64,000 bases of DNA from FEN-1219 sp964503125 (GTDB lineage: Bacteria > Pseudomonadota > Gammaproteobacteria > Steroidobacterales > Rariloculaceae): positions 22,158 through 86,157 of the forward strand of contig CAZCZE010000036.1 of NCBI GenBank assembly GCA_964503125.1, written 5' to 3'. The position numbers and the translations under genes are program-made. This document shows, in pieces, positions 23,599 through 33,454 of this stretch. Every line of letters starts with the position of its first letter. Positions within the stretch are counted from its first letter, which is position 1. Below the pieces are notes generated by a model. That model did no database searches. It saw only the letters and a program-made list of their open reading frames with translations, and had not been told where the DNA came from.

Positions 23599-24087
23599 AT
23601 GACGAAATCGCGGCGTCGCGATTACAGAAATGTTGAAGCACCGCCGCGGCCGCGCATGACGGCGCGACGCGCAGCGGCATGGCTCGCGCTCGCGACGACG
23701 ATCGTCGCGGGGACGCTCGTGCTGCGCTCGCTCGGCGAATCGGCCGCGCAACTGCGATCGACCTTGGAAGCGGTGGCCGCGATCGCGAACGAGAGCTCGC
23801 GCGCCGAGCCGCGGCGCGTCGATGCCGTGCAGCGACCCGTCGCACGCGCGCCGGCGCCGAGCGCGACCGCGCCGAGCGCGGCCGCGCCGAGCGCCACCGC
23901 ACCGGTCGGCGAATCGCTGCTCGAGCCGACGACTCTTCTAGGTACGCGCGCGTCCGAGCCGGTAGCGGCCGCCGGCCCGCCGAGCGGCGCGGAGTTCGCG
24001 GAGCTGCTCGAGAGCGGGCTGCTCGGCGAAGACGATCCCGAAGCCGCAGCCGAGCTGCGTCGCACGCTCGAAGACGAGGCTCCCTAA
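23599..24087 (+). CDS. Membrane-anchored Ala/Pro-rich hypothetical protein
   Basis: About 162 residues. A basic N-terminus is followed by one membrane helix (AAAWLALATTIVAGTLVL), then a low-complexity periplasmic part with repeats of the type APSATAPSAAAP, and an acidic end (EFAELLESGLLGEDDPEAAA). No family was recognised. It is divergent from phoX with 67 bp between the two starts. Confidence 0.55.
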   Translation: MTKSRRRDYRNVEAPPRPRMTARRAAAWLALATTIVAGTLVLRSLGESAAQLRSTLEAVAAIANESSRAEPRRVDAVQRPVARAPAPSATAPSAAAPSATAPVGESLLEPTTLLGTRASEPVAAAGPPSGAEFAELLESGLLGEDDPEAAAELRRTLEDEAP

Positions 24088-24199
24088 GCCACGACGCCGG
24101 CAGCGGGCTGCCGGCCGGCCGTGCGGCGTTGCGGCCGGCGGCGGCCGCGCGTAGGCTCCCTTCGACGGGCAAGACCGGCCGCTGCGGCAGGGGTTCACC

Positions 24200-24901
24200 A
24201 TGATCGCTACGCGTCGAAGATTTCTCGCAGGCCTTTCAATCGGCGCCGCCGCCACGCTCGGCGCGCGCGGCGCGTTCGCCCAGGCGCTGGCGACGGCCGT
24301 CACGGGCGACGGCCCCTACTACCCCGACCGCCTGCCGCTCGATACCGACAACGACTTGCTCATCGTCAACGATGGCATCACGCCGGCGGTCGGCGAGATC
24401 GCGCACTTCGGCGGCCGGCTGCTCGCGGAGAGCGGCGCGCCCGTGCGCGGCGCCGTCATCGAGATTTGGCAGTCGGACGTCAACGGCTCGTACATCCACA
24501 CGGAAGGGCGCAACGACGGCAAGATCGACGGGAACTTCCAGGGCTACGGCCGGTTCCTCACGGACGCCGAAGGGCGCTACTACTTCCGCACCATCAAGCC
24601 CGTGCCGTACACGCTGCAAGGCCAGTTCCGCGCGCCGCACATCCACGTGGCCGTGAGCAAGGCGGGTAAGCGCATCATGGCGACGCAAGCACTCGTGAAG
24701 GGCCACAGCGCCAACGAGGGCGATCTCATCACGCGCCGCATCAGCGATCCGGCCGTGCTCGAGACGCTCATGGTCGAGTACCGGCCGCTGCCGGGCTCGA
24801 GGCTCGGCGAGCTCACGGGCAACTTCGACATTCGGCTCGGCGTGACCGCGGCCGAGCTCGAGGACGGGCGTATCGGCGGCATCGGCCGGGCGCGCGGTTG
24901 A
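24200..24901 (+). CDS. Intradiol ring-cleavage dioxygenase-like protein, Tat-exported
   Basis: 233 residues with a Tat signal (TRRRFLAGLSIGAA). The core fits the intradiol (protocatechuate 3,4-/catechol 1,2-) dioxygenase fold: GDGPYYPDRLPLD, VIEIWQSDVNGSY, GYGRFLTDAEGRYYFRTIKP, PYTLQGQFRAPHIHVAV. The Tyr, Tyr, His, His set that binds Fe(III) can be placed in these segments (the YYF/GYG tyrosines and PHIH). Exported members of this superfamily are common in soil and marine bacteria, and their substrates are often unknown. Confidence 0.85.
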   Translation: MIATRRRFLAGLSIGAAATLGARGAFAQALATAVTGDGPYYPDRLPLDTDNDLLIVNDGITPAVGEIAHFGGRLLAESGAPVRGAVIEIWQSDVNGSYIHTEGRNDGKIDGNFQGYGRFLTDAEGRYYFRTIKPVPYTLQGQFRAPHIHVAVSKAGKRIMATQALVKGHSANEGDLITRRISDPAVLETLMVEYRPLPGSRLGELTGNFDIRLGVTAAELEDGRIGGIGRARG

Positions 24902-24911
24902 GCGGCGCGCG

Positions 24912-26162
<1,251 letters not shown>

Positions 26163-26197
26163 CGAGCGATCCCCACGGAGTAGCCCCGCCTCGCACG

Positions 26198-27559
26198 CTA
26201 GTCGTGCGTGCGGGCGATCGTCAATGCTGGCTGCTCCGCGCTCGGCAGCTCGACGCCGAGGATCGCGGCGAACGTGGGCGCGAGCGAGCGCATGTCGACG
26301 ACGCCGAGCGCCTGCGGCGCGATGCCGCGGCCCTTCAGGAAGAACGCGGCGTGCATCTCGGGATGGTCGGGCCTGTAGCCGTGCGTGCCTCTGGACGTCG
26401 CGGGCGTCAGGAGCTCGCCGTGCAACGCCGCGCCGGAGTAGAAGCCGGGCGCGAAGTCGACGAGGAAGTCGGCGTCGGGGAAGCCGCCCGCACGCTCGAT
26501 CGCGCCGCGCTCGAGCACACGTTCGATGCCGTTCGCGTGCTCTGCCGCGAGCTTGGCGAGCAGCGCGCGCACCGTCGAGCGCAACGAGTCGTCGCCGCGG
26601 TCGTGGAGCACGACGGCCGCGCTGCCGCCGCTCGGCGCGAGCTGCGCCCGCCAGCTCTTGATCGTCGGTGCGACACCCGCCTTCGGCGGACCGTCGAGCT
26701 CGATGAGCCCCGCGGCCACGAACGGCACGCGCAGGTTGACGCTCGTGTGGGTCGCGAAGAACCCGTGGTCGGAGACGATGGCGACGGCCATCGCGGGATC
26801 GTTCGCGAGCGCGGCCGTTGCGAGGTCGCGGATCATCGCATCGAGCTCCTCGAGCGTCGCATACGCCGGCGGCGTCCACGGCCCCTCGCGATGCGCCGTG
26901 CCGTCGAGCGCGATCAAGTGCACGGCCATGAAGGCCGGGCGCCGCTCGCGCAGCAGCGCGACCGCGAATTTCGTCCGCTTAAGATCCGCTTCGACGGTGT
27001 CCTCGTAGCCGTTGACGAACGGCCCGAGGTTCTCCTCGAGGCGTTCGAGCAAGCCCTCGGGCCGGCTCACGGCCCGGATGAGCTTGACGTCCTCGTCGTT
27101 GACGGCGCGCCAGAGCTCGGGAATCAGGTAGTCGATTGCGGTATCGCCGACGGTCACCGACCAGTTGACGCTTGCCGTCGTCAAGCCGCGCGCGGCCGCG
27201 GCTCCCCAGAGCGTCGGCACGCGGATGTCCTCGGCGTACCAGTACCAGCCGTCGCGGTTCGTGTGCTGCGGATCGAACGGCGTGTTCGCGACGATGCCGT
27301 GCGTCGCGGGCGCGACACCGGTGACGAGCGTGGTGTGGCTTGGAAACGTCACCGTGGGCACGACACCGACGACGCCGCGCGCATACGCACCCTCGCGCAC
27401 GAAGCTCCGCAGCGTCGGGACCTCAAGGCCGTGGCGCTCGGCTGCGATGACGTAGTCGGGATGCAGCCCATCGATCGAGATCACGAGCAGCGGCGCAGCC
27501 GCGAGCGGTCCCGCGGCCCACGACAGACAGAACGCAACGGCGACGATTCTCTGGATCAC
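26198..27559 (-). CDS. Secreted nucleotide pyrophosphatase/phosphodiesterase (alkaline phosphatase superfamily)
   Basis: About 453 residues. Signal peptide IVAVAFCLSWAAGPLAAA; then LLVISIDGLHPDY (first metal aspartate), PTVTFPSHTTLVTG with the nucleophile threonine, LIALDGTAHREG and IVSDHGF, the remaining zinc ligands of the NPP family. GTG 27559 follows a GGAG site and begins just before the signal peptide, so it is preferred over longer readings. It is the first gene of a two-gene unit with the glycerophosphodiesterase and is divergent from the TonB receptor. Confidence 0.88.
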   Translation of the reverse strand: MIQRIVAVAFCLSWAAGPLAAAPLLVISIDGLHPDYVIAAERHGLEVPTLRSFVREGAYARGVVGVVPTVTFPSHTTLVTGVAPATHGIVANTPFDPQHTNRDGWYWYAEDIRVPTLWGAAAARGLTTASVNWSVTVGDTAIDYLIPELWRAVNDEDVKLIRAVSRPEGLLERLEENLGPFVNGYEDTVEADLKRTKFAVALLRERRPAFMAVHLIALDGTAHREGPWTPPAYATLEELDAMIRDLATAALANDPAMAVAIVSDHGFFATHTSVNLRVPFVAAGLIELDGPPKAGVAPTIKSWRAQLAPSGGSAAVVLHDRGDDSLRSTVRALLAKLAAEHANGIERVLERGAIERAGGFPDADFLVDFAPGFYSGAALHGELLTPATSRGTHGYRPDHPEMHAAFFLKGRGIAPQALGVVDMRSLAPTFAAILGVELPSAEQPALTIARTHD

Positions 27560-27642
27560 GACGGCTCCACGGGTTCGACGAGTGGAGCTCGACGCTACGA
27601 GTTTCTCATTACTGCGCGATGACGATTTCGTTTCGACGTGCC

Positions 27643-27660
27643 GTGATGAATCTGTCACAT
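27643..27660 (+). promoter_or_regulatory. Pho-box-like site
   Basis: CCGTGAT-GAAT-CTGTCAC has the 7-4-7 spacing of a PhoB box (consensus CTGTCAT-4-CTGTCAY). The first half matches 5 of 7, the second 7 of 7. It lies in the 165-bp region between the divergent nucleotide pyrophosphatase and TonB-receptor genes, where phosphate control would make sense. A chance match is possible. Confidence 0.45.
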
Positions 27661-27724
27661 CGGCGCAACCGGACGCCCTTAGCGTAGCGCACCACGTCGA
27701 TTTCCGACGCACAAGGAGAATCCG

Positions 27725-29989
27725 ATGACGACGGCAAACAGAGGACAACACGCACGCTACGCGACCGTAGCCGTGCAAATGGCGCTCGCGCTGCAGGGCG
27801 CGTGTCTCGCGACGGCCGCCCGCGCGCAAGCCACGGCCGACGACGCGAACATCGAAGAGGTACTCGTGCTGGGCCGCGGCGAGACGCGCCAGGTGCAGAC
27901 GATCACGGCGCAGCAGATCGAGCAGCTGCCGGCCGGCACGAGCCCGCTCAAGGCGATCGAGCATCTACCCGGCGTGAATTTTCAATCGGCCGACCCGTAC
28001 GGCGCCTACGAGTGGTCGACGCGCATCACGGTGCGCGGCTTCAATCAGAACCGCATGGGCTTCACGCTCGACGGCGTGCCGCTCGGCGACATGACCTACG
28101 GCAATCACAACGGCCTGCATATCAGCCGCGCCATTCCGAGCGAGCTCGTGGATAGCGTCACGCTGTCGCAGGGCTCGGGCACGCTCGCGACGGCCTCCGC
28201 GAGCAATCTCGGCGGCGCGATCGAGTTCTTCTCCGCCGACCCGAGCACGGAGCGCGGCGTCGATGCGGCGCAGACCATCGGCAGCGACGCGGCACGGCGC
28301 TCGTTCATGCGTTTCGACACGGGCGAGCTCGGCAAGGGTACGCGGCTGCTCCTCGCCGCCGCCGACGGCTCGACCGAGAAATGGAAAGGCGCGGGCGACC
28401 AGGACATCCGCACGTACAACCTGAAGCTCGTGCAGCCCGTCGGCGACGGCGACTTCACTTTCTATTACAACTACTCCGACCGCGCCGAGATCGATTATCA
28501 AGATCTGTCGAAAGACATCCTCGCGCGCCGCGGCCGCGACTGGGACAACTACTTCCCGAACTGGTTCGCGGCCGTGGCGGCGGGGAGCGCCTGCGGCACG
28601 AGCGGCACTTGCGACGACGCCTACTGGAACGCGTCCGGTCTGCGGCAGGACGACCTCGGCTACGTCGCGCTCGACCTGCCGTTCGGCGGAGCGCTGCGCT
28701 GGACGGCCACGGGCTACTTCCACCGCAACGAAGGCCAGGGCCTGTGGGGCACGCCGTACGTGGTCTCGCCCGGCGGGGCGCCACTCTCGATCCGCACCAC
28801 CGAGTACGACCTCGCCCGCGAAGGCATCGTCACGGCGCTCGTGTGGACCGCGGGCAATCACGAGCTCGAGGGCGGCCTTTGGTACGAGACCAACGACTTC
28901 GTCCAGGCTCGACGCTTCTACGCCGAGCCCTCGCTCGCCGCCCCCACGCGCTCGTTCGCGGACATGCAGACGAACCCGTTCCGCACCGACTGGGAGTACG
29001 ACTTCGACACGACGACGGTGGTATTCCATCTTCAGGACACCTGGTCGATCGGCGACGCCGTGAGCATGAACTTCGGCTTCCGCTCCGTGAGCTCGGAGAA
29101 CGAAGCGACGACGATCAGCGGTGCGCTGAAAACCGGCACCATCGAAGCCGACGAGCCGTTCCTGCCGCAGATCGGCATCAACTGGTCGCTCAGCGAGGAT
29201 CTCGAATTCTTCACGTCGGTGGCGAAGAACGTCCGCACATTCGCGAGCAGCGGCACGTCGGGGCCGTTCAGCACGTCGGCTGCAGGATTCGCGGCGATCC
29301 GCGACGTCGTCGAGCCCGAGACGGCGACGAACTTCGAGGCGGGATTTCGCTTCCGGCCCGCGGACGCCGTCGAAGGCCTCGTGGCGCTCTACAGCGTCGA
29401 CTTCGAGAATCGCCTGCTCGGCATCCCGCAAGGCCCGGGCATCGTCGGCAACCCGGCCGTGCTCGCGAACGTCGGCAGCGTCAAGACGTCGGGCATCGAG
29501 ACGGCGATCAACTGGCGGCCGATGAGGAACGTGAGCTGGTTCACCTCGCTCGCTTGGAACGATTCGGAGTACGACGACGACTACACGGTGACCGACAGCG
29601 CGGGCGTGGCGACGGTCGTACCCGTCGCAGGCAAGCAGGTGACCGATACGCCCGAGGTGCTGCTGAAATCGCAGATCGCCTACGACAACGGCTCGTTCTT
29701 CATGCGCGTCGACGTCAACCACACCGACGAGCGTTTCTACACTTACCTCAACGATGCCAGCGTCGAGGCGTATACGCTGCTCAACGTCGGCGTGGGCTTT
29801 CGCCTCGCCGGCGGCCTAGGGCTCGAAGAGGTCGTCCTGCAAGCCGATGCGACGAACCTCGCCGACGAGCAGTACTTCAGCACCATCGACTCGAACGGTT
29901 TCGCGACGTCGGACCCGACGGGCACGCATCAGTCGCTGCAGCTCGGCGCGCCGCGCCAGTTCTTCCTGTCCGTGAAAGCCCGCTTCTAG
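27725..29989 (+). CDS. TonB-dependent outer-membrane receptor
   Basis: 754 residues. A signal peptide ends near ATAARAQA, followed by a TonB-box-like IEEVLVLG. The plug is seen in PAGTSPLKAIEHLPGVNF, STRITVRGFNQNRMGFTLDG and SNLGGAIEF. The remaining 600 residues are barrel strands ending in the expected terminal Phe (FFLSVKARF). A strong AAGGAGAA site precedes ATG 27725. The substrate is unknown; the neighbours (PhoX, NPP and GDPD enzymes) suggest phosphate-ester or nucleotide uptake. Confidence 0.92.
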   Translation: MTTANRGQHARYATVAVQMALALQGACLATAARAQATADDANIEEVLVLGRGETRQVQTITAQQIEQLPAGTSPLKAIEHLPGVNFQSADPYGAYEWSTRITVRGFNQNRMGFTLDGVPLGDMTYGNHNGLHISRAIPSELVDSVTLSQGSGTLATASASNLGGAIEFFSADPSTERGVDAAQTIGSDAARRSFMRFDTGELGKGTRLLLAAADGSTEKWKGAGDQDIRTYNLKLVQPVGDGDFTFYYNYSDRAEIDYQDLSKDILARRGRDWDNYFPNWFAAVAAGSACGTSGTCDDAYWNASGLRQDDLGYVALDLPFGGALRWTATGYFHRNEGQGLWGTPYVVSPGGAPLSIRTTEYDLAREGIVTALVWTAGNHELEGGLWYETNDFVQARRFYAEPSLAAPTRSFADMQTNPFRTDWEYDFDTTTVVFHLQDTWSIGDAVSMNFGFRSVSSENEATTISGALKTGTIEADEPFLPQIGINWSLSEDLEFFTSVAKNVRTFASSGTSGPFSTSAAGFAAIRDVVEPETATNFEAGFRFRPADAVEGLVALYSVDFENRLLGIPQGPGIVGNPAVLANVGSVKTSGIETAINWRPMRNVSWFTSLAWNDSEYDDDYTVTDSAGVATVVPVAGKQVTDTPEVLLKSQIAYDNGSFFMRVDVNHTDERFYTYLNDASVEAYTLLNVGVGFRLAGGLGLEEVVLQADATNLADEQYFSTIDSNGFATSDPTGTHQSLQLGAPRQFFLSVKARF

Positions 29990-30007
29990 AACGTTGCAGC
30001 CCTTGGG

Positions 30008-30040
30008 CGCCGCGAGCGGTCGAACGCTCGCGGCGTTTTT
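30008..30040 (+). terminator. Rho-independent terminator of the TonB receptor gene
   Basis: A perfect 11-bp stem (CGCCGCGAGCG/CGCTCGCGGCG, 30008-30018 and 30025-30035) with a 6-base loop is followed by five T. It begins 18 bp after the receptor stop and 4 bp before the GGA-hairpin array. Confidence 0.85.
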
Positions 30041-30043
30041 GGC

Positions 30044-30185
30044 GGCCAGGGATGGCCGACATGCCGAAAATGCAGGAGCATTTTTCGGCTGCGCCAGGGA
30101 TGGCCGACATGCCGAAAATGCAGGAGCATTTTTCGGCTGCGCCAGGGATGGCCGACATGCAGGAAATGCAGGAGCAATTTCCTGC
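30044..30185 (+). repeat. GGA-hairpin repeat array, locus A (3 units, 48-bp period)
   Basis: Three tandem units. Each has a first hairpin GCCA-GGGA-TGGC and a second hairpin with loop AGGA inside TGC/GCA. In units 1 and 2 the second stem uses GCCGAAAA/TTTTCGGC; in unit 3 it is GCAGGAAAT/ATTTCCTGC, so both arms changed together. GGA occurs at 30050, 30075, 30098, 30123, 30146 and 30171, every 23-25 bases. The array lies between the receptor terminator and the ATPase gene. Confidence 0.8.
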
Positions 30186-30260
30186 GCGCAGCCGCGCATG
30201 CGGCGGAAACCGCCCACCGAGCCGTATAATCGTCGGCGACGCGTTTTCCGGTTGCCGACC

Positions 30261-31100
30261 ATGCGCATGACCCGCTCGGAGTTCCTGGCCTGGCCGCACA
30301 AGGCCATCACGCTGCTCGGCATGTCGGGCGTGGGGAAGACCACGCTCGCCTACAAGCTGCCGGCGTCGAAGTGGTTCCACTACTCGGGCGACTACCGCAT
30401 CGGCACGAAGTACCTGGTCGAGCCGATCCTCGACAACATCAAGCGGCAGGCCATGCAGGTCGACTTCCTGCGCGAGCTGCTGCGCAGCGACTCGATCTAC
30501 ATCGCGAGCAACGTCACGTTCCACAACCTGCACCCCGTGTCGAGCTTCCTCGGCAAGATCGGCCGCACGGATTTGGGCGGCCTGCCCGTGGCCGAATTCA
30601 AGCGCCGCCAGCGACTGCACCGCAAGGCCGAGATCGACGCGATGCGCGACGTCGCGGAGTTCATCGTGAAGGCGCAGGAGATCTACGGCTACGACCACTT
30701 CATCAACGACGCGGGCGGCAGCTTGGTCGAGCTCGAGGACGAGCAAACCGAGAAGACACTCGCCGAGCACACACTCATTCTCTATCTCAAGCCCGACGAC
30801 GCCCTCGAGCGCGAGCTCGTGCGGCGCGCGGTCACGGATCCCAAGCCGCTCTACTACAACGAGCAGTTCCTCGACCGGAAACTCGCCGAGTACCTGGCCG
30901 AGGCCGAGCTCGACGGTCCCGACCGCATCGTGCCCGACGAGTTCGTGCGCTGGATCTTCCCCGCGCTCGTCGCGCACCGCCGGCCGAAATACGAAACGCT
31001 CGCGAAGGGCTACGGCTACACGATCAACGCGCGCCTGGCTCAGGGCGTGACCAACGAGCACGATTTCCTCGAGCTCGTCGCGAGCGCGCTCGACCGCTAA
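30261..31100 (+). CDS. P-loop ATPase/kinase-like protein
   Basis: About 279 residues. The Walker A motif GMSGVGKTTL is near residue 18, preceded by a hydrophobic strand (AITLLG). Further blocks include WFHYSGDYRIGTKYL, a Walker-B-like FINDAGGSLVEL and TLILYLKPDD, resembling nucleoside or nucleotide kinases. The start ATG was set just before the P-loop domain because the open frame upstream only translates the repeat array. I regard it as a conserved proteobacterial ATPase of unknown substrate. Its stop overlaps the converging rhomboid gene by 4 bp. Confidence 0.75.
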   Translation: MRMTRSEFLAWPHKAITLLGMSGVGKTTLAYKLPASKWFHYSGDYRIGTKYLVEPILDNIKRQAMQVDFLRELLRSDSIYIASNVTFHNLHPVSSFLGKIGRTDLGGLPVAEFKRRQRLHRKAEIDAMRDVAEFIVKAQEIYGYDHFINDAGGSLVELEDEQTEKTLAEHTLILYLKPDDALERELVRRAVTDPKPLYYNEQFLDRKLAEYLAEAELDGPDRIVPDEFVRWIFPALVAHRRPKYETLAKGYGYTINARLAQGVTNEHDFLELVASALDR

Positions 31101-32041
31101 TCCGCCGCGAGCAAGCCGACCGCCCATGCGCCGAGCACGACGAGCACGGCCGCGGCGGCGCAGGCGCGTTGCACGCGCGCGCTCTTGAGCCACGCGAGGG
31201 GCACGAAGCGCGCGAGCACGAGCCCGCCGCCGAAGCCCGCGACGAGCCCGAACAGGTGCGCGCCGAGATCCGTGTTCTCGCCGCCGGTGCCCGTGAAGGC
31301 GAGTAATCCTAAGCCCGCGACGATCGGCGCGATGCGCGCGCGCCATGGCGTGTGCGTCAAGAAACCGCGGCGCCACGTGTAGGCGACGAGCAAGCCGAGC
31401 GCCGCGAACACGGCCGTCGAGGCGCCGATCGAGCGGTGCGTCGCCGCCTGGACCAACGCGTTGAGCCCGTTGCCCGCGGCGGCAGCCAGGATCACCGTGA
31501 GCCAGCCGACGCCGGTGCCCAAATAGCGGCCGACGAAGTAACCGTAGAACGCGCCGAACGCGATGTTGCCGGCGAGATGCGCGAGCTCGATGTGCAGCGT
31601 CAGCGCCGTGACGAGGCGCCAGACCTCGCCGCCGAGCACGGCGCCGCCTTCGAAGCGGCCCGCGCCGAGCCAGTCGAGATAGAAGACATCCGCGTGCAGT
31701 GCGACGAACACGGCAAGCAGCGTGACGACGTAGGCGACGGTGCCGGGCCGGCCGTCGCCGATCTCCTCGAGCGGCTGCACGCCGACCTTGCGCGCGTTCT
31801 CGTGGCGGTAGAGCGTGAGCTCCGTGGCTGCCGCGGGTGCGGCCGTGAGCGGCACCAGGAGCTGCCAACCCGTGAGGCCGGGCTCGCGCCGAAACGGCAC
31901 GCCGCGGGCCGTGAGCACGAGCGCGAGCTCGTTCGCGAGCGCCTCGCTCAAACCCGTCGCGACGGTCACCCACTGCTCGGCAACCGCTGCCTGCGTTGCT
32001 CTACCTCGGGCATCCATGCCCTCGTCCGCTCGGTCGGTCAT
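31097..32041 (-). CDS. Rhomboid-family intramembrane serine protease
   Basis: About 314 residues. An N-terminal soluble domain of about 110 residues (WVTVATGLSEALANELALVL, resembling the rhomboid-linked cytoplasmic domain) precedes six or seven membrane helices. HIELAHLAGNIAFGAFYGYF carries the conserved helix-2 His and Asn, IGASTAVFAALG the catalytic serine (GAST instead of the commoner GxSG), and LGAHLFGLVAGF the catalytic histidine. Start uncertain between 32041 and 32053. It may process exported proteins; the metalloprotease at 47.5 kb has a rhombosortase-type tail, but this protein is larger than typical rhombosortases. Confidence 0.85.
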   Translation of the reverse strand: MTDRADEGMDARGRATQAAVAEQWVTVATGLSEALANELALVLTARGVPFRREPGLTGWQLLVPLTAAPAAATELTLYRHENARKVGVQPLEEIGDGRPGTVAYVVTLLAVFVALHADVFYLDWLGAGRFEGGAVLGGEVWRLVTALTLHIELAHLAGNIAFGAFYGYFVGRYLGTGVGWLTVILAAAAGNGLNALVQAATHRSIGASTAVFAALGLLVAYTWRRGFLTHTPWRARIAPIVAGLGLLAFTGTGGENTDLGAHLFGLVAGFGGGLVLARFVPLAWLKSARVQRACAAAAVLVVLGAWAVGLLAAD

Positions 32042-32112
32042 CTCTGCTAGCATCCGCGCTACAACAAACCGCCGCCGGCGCAAAAGCCGAGCGGCACGCT
32101 AAGGTAGCAGAC

Positions 32113-32637
32113 TTGGGGAAACCGGCACCGACAGCGACCCCGCCGAGCCGCCGCGCGGCCAGGGCCTATTGCTACTGGGATCTCGTGCCGTCGCCGTTCC
32201 GCTCTCCGCTCTGCGTCGCCGTCGATGGCGACGGCCGCGTGCTCGAGATCCGCTTGGACGGCCGGCGCCCCGCGGGCCGGCGCGACCCGAAGCGCTGCCG
32301 CGCCGTCGCCACCCAGCTCGCCGAGTATTTCGCCGGCAAGCGCCGCGAGTTCGAGCTCGACCTGGCGCCCGTCGGCACCGACTTCCAGCTGCGCGTCTGG
32401 CGCGCGCTGCGCGCGATCCCCTACGGCGCCGTGCGCAACTACGGCGACATCGCACGCGCCATCGGCCAGCCGAAGGCCGCGCGCGCCGTGGGCCAGGCCA
32501 ACGGCTGCAACCCGCTGCCCATCGTCATCCCGTGCCACCGCGTCATCGCGAGCGACCGCTCGATAGGCGGCTACTCGGGCGGCCTCGCAATCAAGCACCG
32601 GCTGCTCGCGCTCGAGAACATCGAGCTCGACCTCTGA
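32113..32637 (+). CDS. ogt: Methylated-DNA-protein cysteine methyltransferase
   Basis: About 174 residues with the complete active-site block NPLPIVIPCHRVIAS (catalytic Cys in PCHRV), preceded by FQLRVWRALRAIPYGAVRNYGD, the DNA-binding helix region with the conserved arginine finger area. A TTG at 32113 with AAGGTAG upstream is the best start; no suitable ATG lies near. It transfers methyl groups from O6-methylguanine to itself. The next gene begins 2 bp after the stop. Confidence 0.9.
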   Translation: MGKPAPTATPPSRRAARAYCYWDLVPSPFRSPLCVAVDGDGRVLEIRLDGRRPAGRRDPKRCRAVATQLAEYFAGKRREFELDLAPVGTDFQLRVWRALRAIPYGAVRNYGDIARAIGQPKAARAVGQANGCNPLPIVIPCHRVIASDRSIGGYSGGLAIKHRLLALENIELDL

Positions 32638-32639
32638 CC

Positions 32640-32939
32640 ATGGCTCACGATCTCAAGTGCTACCGCTGCGGCGAATCGCTGGCCGAGCTGTCGTTGCCGC
32701 TCACGCGCCTCGACGAATGCCCGAAGTGCCACGTGCACCTGCACGTGTGCCGCATGTGCGAGCGCTACGCGCCGCGCAAACCGAAGGGCTGCAGCGAGGA
32801 CGACGCCATCGAGGTCCGCGACAAGAAGGCCGCGAATTTCTGCGATTACTTCAAGCCCACGCCGCGCGCCTACAACCCGGCCGAGCAGCAGGCCGAAGAC
32901 GCGGCGCGCTCGACGCTCGACTCGCTGTTCAAGAAGTAA
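32640..32939 (+). CDS. Small Cys-rich zinc-ribbon-like protein
   Basis: 99 residues. Cysteine pairs CYRC, CPKC, and VCRMC together with KGCSEDD and NFCDYF look like two small metal sites. The first half resembles a zinc ribbon; the tail is helical and ends SLFKK. It starts 2 bp after ogt and is likely co-translated. No specific function is known to me; it recalls short conserved gammaproteobacterial proteins. Confidence 0.8.
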   Translation: MAHDLKCYRCGESLAELSLPLTRLDECPKCHVHLHVCRMCERYAPRKPKGCSEDDAIEVRDKKAANFCDYFKPTPRAYNPAEQQAEDAARSTLDSLFKK

Positions 32940-33069
32940 GGTGTGACGCAGATCACCCTGCAGGTGCCGACGGGCAGGCGCCGCGTGACGCCATCGTATA
33001 CACGGGCGTGTACGGAGCGCGTAGCATTCCCCCGGGGTTTCGTTCTCGGGGTTTTTCAGGGAGGATTCC

Positions 33070-33408
33070 ATGTTCGCCAAGCTCAGGCTGCTCGTGGGCG
33101 CTGTGTTGCTCGTCGGCGTCAGCGCCGCGGCTCTCGCCGCAGATTATTACGTCGACATTACCAATCGCACCGGTTACACGATAATGTACGTGTACGTGAG
33201 CCCGACGAAGTCGGACTCGTGGGAGGAAGATGTGCTCGGCAAAGAGGTATTATCCGACGGGCAGACGCGCCGCGTGACGCTCACGGGTTTCCGCAGCCCG
33301 GTCTTCGACATCCGTCTCGTGGATTCCGACGGCGACAAGTACACGTTCTGGAACGTCGATGTCTCGGAGCGAGACATCGTCGTCACGCTCGGCGATCTAG
33401 ACGACTAG
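33070..33408 (+). CDS. Small secreted beta-rich hypothetical protein
   Basis: 112 residues: signal peptide (LRLLVGAVLLVGVSAAALAA) and a mature part of about 88 residues rich in strands, with YYVDITNRTGYTIMYVYVSP near its start and FDIRLVDSDGDKYTFW later. Asp-rich turns (DSDGDKY) could bind calcium. A GGGAGG site precedes the ATG. Similar short periplasmic proteins exist in gammaproteobacteria without known function. Confidence 0.75.
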   Translation: MFAKLRLLVGAVLLVGVSAAALAADYYVDITNRTGYTIMYVYVSPTKSDSWEEDVLGKEVLSDGQTRRVTLTGFRSPVFDIRLVDSDGDKYTFWNVDVSERDIVVTLGDLDD

Positions 33409-33412
33409 TCCG

Positions 33413-33435
33413 CGCTCGCCCGGTTTCGGCGAGCG
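33413..33435 (+). terminator. Hairpin after the small secreted protein gene
   Basis: An 8-bp stem CGCTCGCC/GGCGAGCG with a 7-base loop, 5 bp after the stop. No T tract follows, so it may be a weak or Rho-assisted terminator or an mRNA end hairpin. Confidence 0.4.
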
Positions 33436-33454
33436 AACGCGCCGGAGGTGCTGA

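Noticed and set aside
29994..30260. N-terminal extension of the ATPase gene through the repeat array
   Set aside because: The open frame only translates the hairpin repeats (DGRHAENAGAFFGC type); the P-loop domain starts normally at ATG 30261.
28381..30270. Long open frame overlapping the TonB receptor gene on the same strand
   Set aside because: It is arginine-rich and without domain features, a usual by-product of high GC; the receptor frame has signal peptide, plug and terminal Phe.
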